NCBI GenBank assembly: GCA_018221105.1
Contig: JAAOYA010000009.1
Location: 30,694 to 94,693 of the forward strand
Direction of reading: 5' to 3'
DNA from: Candidatus Woesearchaeota archaeon
GTDB taxonomy: Archaea; Nanobdellota; Nanobdellia; Woesearchaeales; JAAOYA01
Length of the DNA stretch: 64,000 nucleotides
The notes under the pieces were generated by a model that had not been told where the DNA came from, ran no database searches, and saw nothing but the letters and a program-made list of their open reading frames with translations. Below are positions 48,601 through 55,874 of the stretch, in pieces. Within the stretch, counting starts at the first letter, position 1. Every line of letters begins with the position of its first letter. The translations under genes and the position numbers were made by a program.

Positions 48601-51600
48601 AGGTATCAACACGGTGTCGCCAGGATTAGTGTTGTTTATAGCGGTTTGTACATCTGCAAATGAACAACTATCTGCTTGAATTGTTGGGTCAGGCTCAACT
48701 GCTAAAGGATGAGGGTAGACGTAAGCTGTGTAATCTGGTTTTTCTAAGTCGTTGAAGTAATCTCTGTCTTCTTGGATGTGATCTAATGGTTGAGGGTTGG
48801 AACAACCCCAAGAATTAACTGGGTATATGTCTGTGTCTGCAGAGTTATAGGTGTTATTCCATTCGTAAAGAGGCATCGATGCTTGGTCTGTTGTTCTGCC
48901 TATTTGGTCTAAGCATGGCCAACCTGTGCTGTCTTGGTTGCCATCAAAAACGCTGTCTCCATCACAACGATCATAACTAAATCCACAGTTTGCTCCGACG
49001 CCATCGCATGTTCTATAATTTGTTGGTCCAATAGGTCTTGTTATTGACCCTGTGAACTTGTTATTGTAAATAACGCCTGTTCCCCCTCTTAAAAAGATTG
49101 CTCTTGATGCTGAGTTTCCATTGTTTAGTTCAATCTTGTTATTGTATATTTCATAACTCATAGCAGCTCTTTCTGATGAACACGCACCGTGAACTGTTAA
49201 TATGATATTTGTAAGATTGTTGTTTCTAATGACTAATCTTGCGCCATCATCTCCATCTACTGCTACTCTTCCTTCCCATAAATTACTAAACGAGAAAACG
49301 TTGTTTTCTATAATTACTGCGTCTTTGTTTCCTAAGTTAACTTCTTGTGACCATGCTAAATTTCCATCACTTAAACCAACAAGGATTCCTTGAAATGAGG
49401 TGGTTCCAACAAACAGGTTGTTATCTATCAACCCGTAAGTTTCGCCATCTACCCAGATACCCCTATAATTAATATTGAGAAACTTGTTATTGTCAACTCT
49501 CCAATTAGTTGAACTGCCTCCAATAAATATGACTCCGTTAGCATCAGCATTTGCTCCTGATTTGAATGTGAACCTTGTAACTCTCATTGGTTTAGTGCTT
49601 GAGCTTGAACTTATCATTGTACCGCTAACATCATCTGTTATATTTGTTTTATCAATTCCTGCGCCTTGTAACACTACTGCTTTATTAGTTAAACTAATAG
49701 GATTATTCCATACACAATTACCTTCAGGTACTAAGACTGTGTCTCCATCAATTGCTAAATTGATTGCTGTTTGCACTTCTGATTGTGAACAACCAGTTGC
49801 TTGGACAGTTGAGCCAGCGTTGCATGAAGAAACATCATAAGCTTTGCAATCGTTTTGACATGCTAAATTACCACTTGCGTAACCAGGAAAGTCGCTGCAA
49901 GTGTAACCATTCACATCGCTGCCATCACATGCTTCGCCAGCTTCAATTATTTCATTGCTGCAAACAGGTCCTGTTGGCGGACAAATAGCATCTCCTCCGG
50001 TACAGTCATCGTCTAGGCTGTTTTCGCAGATTTCTGTCATTGACGGGTTTACTGCTGCGTTGTCATCATCGCAATCATCTTGCGGTTGTCCTGTTAGCAA
50101 GGTGCACCAAGTGAACAGTATTCCTTCTTCATCATGACCGTCACTGTCAGTGTCACACACGCCGCCGCAACCATTGTCAAGTCCTAAATTGCAATCTTCG
50201 TCAACACTATTGCCGCAGATTTCTGTTGCTGCCGGATTAATTGAAGCATTAGTGTCATCACAGTCCGGGCCAGTAGCGCAACCAACACCGTAAGTGTCGC
50301 CGTCAACGTCAGCGCAAGATGGCGGAGCACCTTCTAGTGTTTGAATTTCTGCTTGACTAAGTACTCTGTTGTAGATTCTAAAATCGTCTATTAGTCCGTT
50401 CCATGCTTCGTCTCTTGTGCCTGTGTTACCATTGTTTGCTACATCTGCAAAAGAGTTTATGCTTGTTAGTCCTGTGTATGTTCCCGAGGTTTCTAAGTTT
50501 CCATCAACATATACTTCATAGTTTGTTCCATCCCATGTTAGTGCTATGTGATACCATGTATCGAGGTCAAGATTGTATATTCCTGTGTCAAGCGCGTGGT
50601 TGTCTCCAAGGCCAAGATCTAAGTTGCCTCCCGGGTCATCAGTGTAGATTTGGATTCTACTTCCATAAACTGGATATGTTGTGTGACCAAAAATAAAGTT
50701 TTCATCGGCTGCTGCAAAAGAGTTTGCCCAAACCCATGTTGCAATTGTGCCTTGGTTTGCATCTACATTGGTTGTGCTAATCTCTACATAATCTGCATCT
50801 CCTATAGCGTTTATAGCGCCATCGATTATTCCAGAAGCCCAAGCAGGACCATTAACTGTTCCATCATTATTGTTTGATGATGAATCAATAGCAGCACTGC
50901 CTGAGCCATCATCAAATTTAAGCCACGCGACAAGTCCAGAACCGACATCGCAACCAGATGGTAAAAAAACACATCCCTGGTTTATATCGCATGATCCGAT
51001 TGAGCACCCTGAAGGTAATGGCAGGCAAAGATTATCATTAGGTATTCCTCCACACACTCCGCCGCCACAAGTGTCGCTTTGAGTACAACTCACACCATCA
51101 CTACACGAGTTTGTGTTAAAAGAGTATGAGCATCCATTTGCGTCTCCTCCAGCTCCGATGCATGAGTCTGTTGTGCAAACATTGCTGTCATCGCACAAAC
51201 CGTTGTTTGGAACATTGCATGAGTCTGTTGGTTCATTACATGTAGTTGTACAACTGTAACCATCATCACTGCAAGGATTCCCTGTACTTATACATGCGCC
51301 CGCACTACAGGTTTCTGTTCCGTCACAAAAGTTTCCATTATCAGGACAATCGGCAGGTATTGAACAAGCAGCCCCTAAAGTACATATGTCTCCATCGTAT
51401 CTTATCTTTGCAGGAAGATCATTAATGTAACCAGAAACATCAGGACCTATTGCTGGCCATGGTGTTTCTTGACACCACCAATCAGGTTTGGATGACAAAT
51501 ACAAAGAAGTTGGTAAATTTGTGTTATCGCCAGATGATGAAGAATCATTAAATATGCCGTTGTTTACGTAATCATAGTTTTGGTGAACGTATCTTGTGGC

Positions 51601-54600
51601 ATAAGGTGCATTTACACAATCGTTCCCACTTGAAGCACTATTACTTCCCCAACTGATTGCTGAAGGCGAGCTGTCACTATAACAATCTGGTTCTTGTGCT
51701 GGTGTGTATTGATACACGCCATCCATTTCAGGAAACCCAAGAACGTTACCAACAATTGACCAGTATGTACTAGTAGCTTGAATGTTAAGAGAATTTCTTC
51801 CATAACCAACATTTAGAACGCCCCAATCGATTAAGTGTTCTCTATTAATCCAATTTCTAAATACCATCCCGTGACTGCTACTTCCCCAGGTATTATCAGG
51901 GAATATGGTGTTTACAATGTTTCCTTCGTATAAGTTCATAGTTGGGTGAGCTCCATGTAAACCTATGCCTTCATGTAATAATCCATCCCAATCAGAATTC
52001 CTAGGGTTATTGAGAAAATTATAAGCGATGACAAGTCCTGATCCGCCACCTTCAAAATTGATGTTGTATCGGCCTTTTTCTATCATGTTATCATATATGT
52101 AGTGGTCAGAGTTGCTAAGAAATACCCATAGTGTATATCCGTTTCCTGAACTATATCCAGAAGCAGATTCGTGTAGATAACACCCGGTGATTATGTTACC
52201 ATGACTATAACTTAAGAACATATGTGTCCTTGCATTATATACTTCGATGTTTTTTGCCCATGATTTTTGAGTTAATTTAAAATTTACCGCCCCGTTTTGT
52301 TGGCTGGCACTAGAACTTGTATAAACAATCTTTAAATCTGAAATTCCTGAACGTGATGAAAGTGTGAACTCTTGTACTTCGGGGCTATTATCGTAAGTAA
52401 AGTATGCTGGTCTGCTTATGTCAAAATCCCAATTAGCACCGTTTGGAACTTTGTTGCTAAGCTCGACGAATTGTCCAACTAAATGAACGCCGTCATCATC
52501 TCCACACCAACTACATCCACCACTATACCATCCATCTTTGTCAACAAGATTATTATCTTCTCTTCCTGATAATAAGATCATATCGCCATCGTTTAAACTT
52601 CCAGCACCGCCTGTGACTGTTATTTTAGTATCTCCTTTATTTACTGTGCTTATAGAAGTCCAACTGCCACTGTAAGATCCACTTCCCATTGTAAAAGATG
52701 ATCCTGTCCCAGTATATGTAACAGTAACAGCGCCCATACCCGCGCCTTTTAACTCTCGTCCAGCAGGGATATTAATTGTTGTTGAACCAAGATTGTAAGA
52801 GCCTGCATTCATATAACAATACTCACCAACATCCAAATTATCTAGACAAATCTGTATCTGTGCAGCTGATGCTCCAGAACTCACACTTGCTCCTTGATCA
52901 TAGTCTGGGATGCCTGCTACAACACCCACATTGTTACTCCAATCACCATCCCTATCATCAGGCCAAGCATTTGTTGGCGGAGACCACATTGGCGAAGGTG
53001 TTGTTTGGCCTGTTCGAAGTGGATGTGGGTACGTGTATGGTGTGTAACCTGGTTTTTGTGATAAATAGTAATCTCTTCCTTCTTGAATAAAGCACACGTT
53101 AGAATCGATTCCAGCGCTGCACTGAGCTGCGTTGTTATATACTTTTGGAACTGTGTTGCAATCATAACCATCATCTCCAGCGAATAAGTTGTAAACATTT
53201 ACAAAGTTTGAAGGTTGAACATTATTCCATATATATACAGGGTTTTGTGTTGTGCCAACATATCCTGGCTGGTCAATACAAGGGTATGTTAGACACCGCG
53301 TTGTCCAAGAATGCGAGGTGCTGCCACAAGCGTTATCACCTGCGTTGTTTAATCCATAATAAACAAGGTTGATGCCGTGATCACTGCCACCGCTCCAAGA
53401 ACCACTTCCTGTTTCTGTCCAGGTATTGTTAAAAATTGCGCCAGTTCCACCACGATATTTTATCGCAGCATAGCATGAGCTGTCACAGTCTGCTATGTTT
53501 TCATAATATTCTAATAATATTGGCCCTCTGTAATTTGCACCTACATCTTCGTATCCATGTGTTGATATCCACGTGTTTTGAAAAGTGTTGTGTCTAGCGA
53601 TGATTCTTGCAGCGTCCCAAACTTCTAGCCACGCTGAGCCCGCTACTGTGTTGTCAAATACGTTGTCTTCAACAAAGACACCCCATTGACCTCCGACAAG
53701 TGCAGGTCTGCTAAAAGCTGCGTCTCTATCTCCTTCAACAAACACCGAGACAACCCCAAATTGCATATCATAAAATTCGTTGTTATCTATCAAGCCATAC
53801 ACATCATTGATTCTTAAAGGATAAGATCTCATAGCATTAAACTTAATATTATGAACTCTAAACTTCATAAAGTCTTGAGCAGCACCATGAATGTAAATCA
53901 CACCCCGCTGGTGTGATTGTGAAGCTCCTGCTTCAATTGTCATATCAGAAATAGTTACTCTTTCATCTAAACCCATATTACAATCAAACAATGCAACAGT
54001 GCCAGCATTATTATCGATGATTGTTGTGACGTCAATCCCACTTCCCTGAATAGTTATTGTTTTATCAATTATCACATTAGAATTCCACGTACAGCTCCCA
54101 GCAGGAATAATAATTGTGTCTCCATCTGTAGCGTTGTCAATCGCTGCTTGCACGTCTGTTTGCGAACAACTGCTTACTGTATAGTTTGAAAACCCTGGTA
54201 CTTGATAACTAATTGTGGTGCCAGCACGTGATACTAATTGACAATCAGCACACTCAATTCCATCACGATATATTTTAGGATCTTGCAAGTCAATACCGTA
54301 AAATGTTATTCTTGCTCTTTTGTTCAAACGCTTGTCAGCTTTAGAGTTTACTCCAATAAAACCTTTTTTTATTACTATGTGTTTGTCAAGGTTGGCGTTT
54401 GTTAGATCTAATTCTTCTAAAAATTCTATTCCGCCATGAGTTGTGTCTTCTAATATTACGTTTTGTGCTTTTTCTAGTTGAGTTTTTGACATGCTATCAA
54501 AGCGTGTTGTTCTGCCACGAAACTTTGAATATGCCGGGGTTGTTGTAGGAACTCTGTCAGGAACTTGTACTTGTGCTGATTGTGTTTGAGAAGTTGTGGT

Positions 54601-55047
54601 TGTTGGCTGATAGCTTTGTTCAACTATTATCGAGTCTGTTGTTTGCAAGGCTTCATAACCGCTTTTGTAACAAACAATATCATAATCGTAGTTTGCAGGA
54701 CTGAAAAAAACAGTCTCGTATACGTATTCACTAGCAGTCTCGCTCATAATATGTACTTGTCCTCGAATTATAAACCTGCAAGTAGCTCCACTAAGTGATT
54801 CTCCAGTGCTTATATCGTTGTAGTCTGCACTAAAAACTGCAGTTTCACCACTAACAATCGGCCCATTATCACTAATTGTTAGTGTTGAAGTAGTACCATT
54901 AATATTGCTAAAAGCAACAACTATAACAGTGTACGCGACAATTGCAGTAATGATAGCAATTGAAAGAAACAATAATTCGTGAGGTGCTTCAGGGCGCTGC
55001 CTATTGATATGTCTCTGTTTACTCTTTTTTGTGCCCCTCCTACTCAT
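39640..55047 (-). CDS. Giant surface protein, 5135 aa: beta-helix, LamG and Ca-binding modules with DUF835-like cytoplasmic tail
   Basis: A basic N-terminus leads to a TM/signal anchor (about residues 25-48). The exterior holds about six pectate-lyase-like beta-helix modules opening with a pattern such as CSQxDVQAAI ... GDTVxVPAG (near residues 287, 720, 1750, 2125, 2860 and 3673) and five ends with YPHPL; two LamG domains (about 1365-1571 and 2640-2850); and MopE-type DCDD...INP Ca-binding repeats (about 1575-1690, 4286-4413 and 4568-4720). A Gly/Ser linker and PGF-pre-PGF-like domain precede a TM (about 4900-4925), a DUF835-like cytoplasmic domain (about 4938-5075) and a C-terminal motif with GISDDRI and VGWDKK. 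It is probably a huge adhesin with a cytoplasmic signalling or anchoring tail. It begins 10 bases after the KaiC-like gene, so they share an operon. Confidence 0.93.
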   Translation of the reverse strand: MSRRGTKKSKQRHINRQRPEAPHELLFLSIAIITAIVAYTVIVVAFSNINGTTSTLTISDNGPIVSGETAVFSADYNDISTGESLSGATCRFIIRGQVHIMSETASEYVYETVFFSPANYDYDIVCYKSGYEALQTTDSIIVEQSYQPTTTTSQTQSAQVQVPDRVPTTTPAYSKFRGRTTRFDSMSKTQLEKAQNVILEDTTHGGIEFLEELDLTNANLDKHIVIKKGFIGVNSKADKRLNKRARITFYGIDLQDPKIYRDGIECADCQLVSRAGTTISYQVPGFSNYTVSSCSQTDVQAAIDNATDGDTIIIPAGSCTWNSNVIIDKTITIQGSGIDVTTIIDNNAGTVALFDCNMGLDERVTISDMTIEAGASQSHQRGVIYIHGAAQDFMKFRVHNIKFNAMRSYPLRINDVYGLIDNNEFYDMQFGVVSVFVEGDRDAAFSRPALVGGQWGVFVEDNVFDNTVAGSAWLEVWDAARIIARHNTFQNTWISTHGYEDVGANYRGPILLEYYENIADCDSSCYAAIKYRGGTGAIFNNTWTETGSGSWSGGSDHGINLVYYGLNNAGDNACGSTSHSWTTRCLTYPCIDQPGYVGTTQNPVYIWNNVQPSNFVNVYNLFAGDDGYDCNTVPKVYNNAAQCSAGIDSNVCFIQEGRDYYLSQKPGYTPYTYPHPLRTGQTTPSPMWSPPTNAWPDDRDGDWSNNVGVVAGIPDYDQGASVSSGASAAQIQICLDNLDVGEYCYMNAGSYNLGSTTINIPAGRELKGAGMGAVTVTYTGTGSSFTMGSGSYSGSWTSISTVNKGDTKITVTGGAGSLNDGDMILLSGREDNNLVDKDGWYSGGCSWCGDDDGVHLVGQFVELSNKVPNGANWDFDISRPAYFTYDNSPEVQEFTLSSRSGISDLKIVYTSSSASQQNGAVNFKLTQKSWAKNIEVYNARTHMFLSYSHGNIITGCYLHESASGYSSGNGYTLWVFLSNSDHYIYDNMIEKGRYNINFEGGGSGLVIAYNFLNNPRNSDWDGLLHEGIGLHGAHPTMNLYEGNIVNTIFPDNTWGSSSHGMVFRNWINREHLIDWGVLNVGYGRNSLNIQATSTYWSIVGNVLGFPEMDGVYQYTPAQEPDCYSDSSPSAISWGSNSASSGNDCVNAPYATRYVHQNYDYVNNGIFNDSSSSGDNTNLPTSLYLSSKPDWWCQETPWPAIGPDVSGYINDLPAKIRYDGDICTLGAACSIPADCPDNGNFCDGTETCSAGACISTGNPCSDDGYSCTTTCNEPTDSCNVPNNGLCDDSNVCTTDSCIGAGGDANGCSYSFNTNSCSDGVSCTQSDTCGGGVCGGIPNDNLCLPLPSGCSIGSCDINQGCVFLPSGCDVGSGLVAWLKFDDGSGSAAIDSSSNNNDGTVNGPAWASGIIDGAINAIGDADYVEISTTNVDANQGTIATWVWANSFAAADENFIFGHTTYPVYGSRIQIYTDDPGGNLDLGLGDNHALDTGIYNLDLDTWYHIALTWDGTNYEVYVDGNLETSGTYTGLTSINSFADVANNGNTGTRDEAWNGLIDDFRIYNRVLSQAEIQTLEGAPPSCADVDGDTYGVGCATGPDCDDTNASINPAATEICGNSVDEDCNLGLDNGCGGVCDTDSDGHDEEGILFTWCTLLTGQPQDDCDDDNAAVNPSMTEICENSLDDDCTGGDAICPPTGPVCSNEIIEAGEACDGSDVNGYTCSDFPGYASGNLACQNDCKAYDVSSCNAGSTVQATGCSQSEVQTAINLAIDGDTVLVPEGNCVWNNPISLTNKAVVLQGAGIDKTNITDDVSGTMISSSSSTKPMRVTRFTFKSGANADANGVIFIGGSSTNWRVDNNKFLNINYRGIWVDGETYGLIDNNLFVGTTSFQGILVGLSDGNLAWSQEVNLGNKDAVIIENNVFSFSNLWEGRVAVDGDDGARLVIRNNNLTNIILTVHGACSSERAAMSYEIYNNKIELNNGNSASRAIFLRGGTGVIYNNKFTGSITRPIGPTNYRTCDGVGANCGFSYDRCDGDSVFDGNQDSTGWPCLDQIGRTTDQASMPLYEWNNTYNSADTDIYPVNSWGCSNPQPLDHIQEDRDYFNDLEKPDYTAYVYPHPLAVEPDPTIQADSCSFADVQTAINNTNPGDTVLIPAGSCDWGGTNGITISKQDITIQGAGASNTIIYNNNDYAFLFSGTSGSGARITQIGFNDCSPCIKFTGTNSAKDFRIDHCKFTDSYGIQTLGTVRGVADHNEFYDSYAFYLFADGNSAQTYPLVVGDAMSSTTNVIFIEDNLFEVSGSGCVAHTFVGNLAARAVIRYNTIDYRPTTCWDALDAHDSNENYPSRGTLGYEIYKNKFYFASGAARTMHLRGGQHMVYDNYFNVGMNNAIRITSYTYHARPERCTGNPYDVDDASGSSCPDQINHAYFWGNKDNCGSDMDNCVGGNTESVDNLASAVLIENTHYFQCSTKQECINDYGLSYNPYTYPHPLVTGSPPPLVEVCDNSVDDDGDTLIDCADSECTSAPNCQVPCTLTDASWSVTSATQYDTVSLTVTGDSGCNGKTLSFETFENDSVFDDPANFNPGNAVFNSGGIATTSWVAEWQSDGIGDPEYYFIATQTDNLSNYIYSNNELSVSEAVVDLSTGLFAHWAFDESSGSTASDSSGNSNDGTVYGALWASGTINNALNFDGLNDYVEVGALDITGSALTISAWFKSDNLASCGSSDCRIISKSISTAEADHYWMISTIASSGVKLRFRLKTSGTTSTLIATSGNLVNNQWYHGVAVYDGNFMKLYLDGVEVGSIAKTGVIDTNNLVNANIGRNPDGSVPFDGLIDDVRVYNRVLTTTEINALFALGGGIPPPPSGSVINASSCSQLDVQAAINSASDGDTVNVPAGNCTWTTLSGNTPAVQISNKGIILQGAGIDVTIINDETGTLSNQYPLEISNSNNVRITGFTFRGMKKRSATEPGLVIGGNSFNWRVDNNKFDSTGTNGRGMWARGEGVIDHNVFVNTYQGVAVKGLGNASWDEPFTPGTEHAVYVEDNIFNYASPYDGALDSYNGGRYVFRHNIVNGTRIGHHGADSGDYRSTHTYEIYENTFSTINSQRFMFFRGGTGVVFNNTANGNYNTKLEVTNYCTCAAESSCPISRQCNNYPCQDQIGRTTDHDLNGTQDQEPLYEWNNVLNGADVDISVSNAYAGCINPQPSDHIKENRDYYNDLEKPDYVPYIYPHPLVTGTPPPSGNIHYVMDGASGDGSDWNNAYGSLPATLQRGHTYYIADGNYSSYTFDAVEQGSEYITIKKAIETDHGTSDGWLSTYGDGVADWTRWTITTSYWEFDGQVGQWADSMYGVPALPNYVPYGFRILLNTASTGAKVIRIGAFGNTVNNINLRHLEMGFSNAPGVSSAWADSQDIVYAAASNLICSYCWIHDAGRVNWFPLAALDDVVVEYSVLERNGQAVAAGFGSQHSELYSADGGSNHVFRYNIIRDWRSTGGLILHDDNGNPPHFTNWQAYGNVFTTTGYFLGSTGDSNGVLNSLSDGVSNSAYVYNNAFVDIDYGCSILSFGGYAAREIYNNIFYNCRRFGGNTYADIGGTTHDYNWFYNSGAQSETNIEYGLGNPFIDSANGDFRLNAATNAGSTLGVPYNIDPDGNIRGSDGVWDRGAYEFDSGVDPCSSGANYKQLNATTLQACSCDYADVSAAVTAANPEDTVNVPAGTCTWSNSITIGNDVTLQGAGIGNTLISGNGANLNDNSRLTGFEFSTDVDIAVTQGADNWRIDHNKVEQSGSQGVWLSMSILCDSDPVYMTGLIDNNEIINARILTNGCSDNEYSGALWYTTYRDYDFDSEKIFIENNTITMSSTTGVVDGNNGGRFVVRFNTITDGYFEAHGARDRRGFQSWEIYRNNLIMTQTGSPMAANLRGGSGVIFDNNCNGTIDYCDWTISTERCISSYPSYTYSTRCDGVSQWDTYSHPGSGIDFMCFDATGAGRDTQLSAGVIDQPPYDQEYNPAYMWGNTRNTINPWEFRVSYCSDKIIEDRDYFLDDSSNIGFGNGGVSSGLWTNRPVCDITKQNQGYWAIDMGSDWNAEGTDGALYVCDGVNTWNLRYTPTSYPHPLRTGGAPPPPVEICDNSVDDDGDSLVDCLDSDCSSHPSCTGSNFLPDQIVEAEDGVLTSPVSVGNDAGASGGQYITTSIDDSGVASYTFDISTENDYYIQARILADSQGTNSYYAGLSTENPANDNTYTWDLAETTVWALDNVTNRGDIADPKVWHLTVGTHTFEVHGREQGTWLDTIQLLTAPSCTDVDGDTYGVGCVAGPDCDDTNASINPSASEVCGNSVDEDCDTILNNGCGGVCDTDNDNHDQEGILFAWCTLLTGQPQDDCDDNNANVNPSMTEICENGLDDDCSGSDATCPPCTDIDGDTVCDSSDSCIGENFANMPSDGTCYYYTFNYGTGCHQQNNNASGTQVALIDCDYLDTVCQDYNDVYDVCDGSGGITSGTCNDYTNDDGSTVCTTTSETHLGCDNEGINNYDVLNITGFYDIYCGISTGNCDGSNISTGAGAIVIDNCNATEYCTVGIDTCILDIDLDDDGFNNTVDCNDNNSSINPGAIEVCDSGVDENCDTIFETCSTCEDVDGDGYFNLNGCNNLTADCNDNNVSINPNATEIIYNGINEDCNITTFDDDLDQDGYNASDECDDYNGLINPSRTEICGNTVDEDCSGTANSCPPPGGGGGGSSGGGSAYTPPVELTNITHLFTYANVVSRVVTELKSTTQTGLELGENATVSAATLPENLVYEYFTLTPDFTSNQLETVVIEYRISKTWVDDNNVIESSIDLEHYNGVEWVDTPSNLKNSDSEYNYYTASTNELGDFAITGDRESILGFETVDTIQNIVEDLSDLPQNVEPRALIPSLFQLILKWALILFAVLISAGSLIILYNEIAMIKTSKELGEALFKKPVLIVEKHNEALKLFEDYDYKQKLGITVIPHPELKYNLEINDESGSNVIHPKQITTLTKAILGFKGIIYLEGLDIIIDSTSLAEAKQLVQTLVNNKKPVLITVNHHDLRHDEINELETVITTFKHPKIRIKNLLKHVHASIFTQSNPRDTHHQRIVSYIQKCHSAGISDDRISQKLLSVGWDKKTLTKAYNQLII
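41810..42195 (-). repeat. MopE-type Ca-binding block, copy related to 49975-50330
   Basis: The block encodes DVDGDTYGVGC, DCDDTNASINP, CGNSVDEDC, LLTGQPQDDCDD and NPSMTEIC in the same order as the block at 49975-50330. The nucleotide sequences are also clearly alike over more than 200 bases, with shared stretches such as ACACCGTAAGTGTCGCCGTC. A segmental duplication inside the giant gene is the simple explanation. Confidence 0.7.
49975..50330 (-). repeat. MopE-type Ca-binding block, copy related to 41810-42195
   Basis: The block carries DVDGDTYGVGC, DCDDTNASINP, CGNSVDEDC, LLTGQPQDDCDD and NPSMTEIC. It follows the first LamG domain and precedes the third beta-helix module. It is the second member of the duplicated pair about 8 kb apart. 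Confidence 0.7.
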
Positions 55048-55057
55048 TGACTATTCC

Positions 55058-55867
55058 CTAGTCTAATTTTTTATACAAATTAAAATTATTATTTTCGTAA
55101 TCGTAAACATACAAGTCTTTTTTTGCTGGTGTCGCGCGCATTTTAACAACATTGATAAGACCAACAACTTTTAAGTCTCGCTTGTGAGTTTTCATTCTGA
55201 TGATGCCATCTGCTAAGTAATCTTCAACACCGTACTCTGAATAAGTATTGTCTTCTGGTGGAACCTCTGAAATAAAAAGTGATGTAACTCCAAGCTTTTT
55301 GAAAAAGTCAAAAGCTTGAAAAATATTCTTTCTAGGATTTTTAAAATCTGACAAAGTATACAAAGCTGACAAACTATCAACAACAACAATATCTAACATG
55401 TTGTTCTTTCGTAGTTTTATCAAAACTTTTTCAATAATTTCAAGCCAGTCACGCTCACTAGTAGTGGCTTTTTTTGACAAACTTGAGATTTCATGGCGAA
55501 TATTGCCAATATCAAACATTATAAAATCAGTGTTGTCAGGTGTCAAGTGCTCAACTTCTGTAAACATACTGCTAGTTGATGGGATAACCTGCATACGAAT
55601 CTTTTCAAGATCATAGCCCATGTGAGTCATTTGCTGCAAAATACTATTAGAAGTTTCCTCTAAAGTGATATAAACTACCTTTTTACCTTCTAACACATTA
55701 TTGTAAAGTGAGTGAAAACAAAGCGTTGTCTTCATAGTTCCTGCTTCGCCAGAAATCAGCACAATAGAATTACGCGGCACTCCGCCTGCCAGTGCAGCGT
55801 CCAAATCACTAACATGTGTTTTAATACGCTCTATACCATCTTCTTTTACGTCTTTTTTTAATAACAA
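55058..55867 (-). CDS. KaiC/RadA-superfamily ATPase between two giant surface protein genes
   Basis: The 269-residue protein is a single KaiC-like RecA domain: ALAGGVPRNSIVLISG, Walker A GEAGTMKTT (residues 40-48, with Met before the Lys), the acidic pair YITLEETS (Glu70, Glu71) typical of KaiC, Walker B VVVDSLS (about 160-166), and a C-terminal strand region DLYVYDYENNNF. Length and layout resemble archaeal ATPases such as ArlH-like and GvpD-like proteins and the KaiC proteins found next to DUF835 genes; no closer name is safe. The start is a TTG at 55867. It lies 7 bases after one giant gene and 10 bases before the other, both of which carry a DUF835-like tail, so a cytoplasmic complex is likely. 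Confidence 0.85.
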   Translation of the reverse strand: MLLKKDVKEDGIERIKTHVSDLDAALAGGVPRNSIVLISGEAGTMKTTLCFHSLYNNVLEGKKVVYITLEETSNSILQQMTHMGYDLEKIRMQVIPSTSSMFTEVEHLTPDNTDFIMFDIGNIRHEISSLSKKATTSERDWLEIIEKVLIKLRKNNMLDIVVVDSLSALYTLSDFKNPRKNIFQAFDFFKKLGVTSLFISEVPPEDNTYSEYGVEDYLADGIIRMKTHKRDLKVVGLINVVKMRATPAKKDLYVYDYENNNFNLYKKLD

Positions 55868-55874
55868 TTTAACC

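Noticed and set aside
43739..49840. Spaced similar sequences that might suggest a CRISPR-like or tandem DNA repeat array
   Set aside because: The similarities are in-frame protein modules of hundreds of bases with varied spacing, not short identical repeats with unique spacers.
40479..53372. Many short plus-strand frames opposite the 5135-aa gene, some Cys- or His-rich
   Set aside because: They mirror the Asp/Asn/Cys-rich codons of the sense gene, have no promoters or ribosome binding sites, and the sense frame is continuous for 5135 codons.
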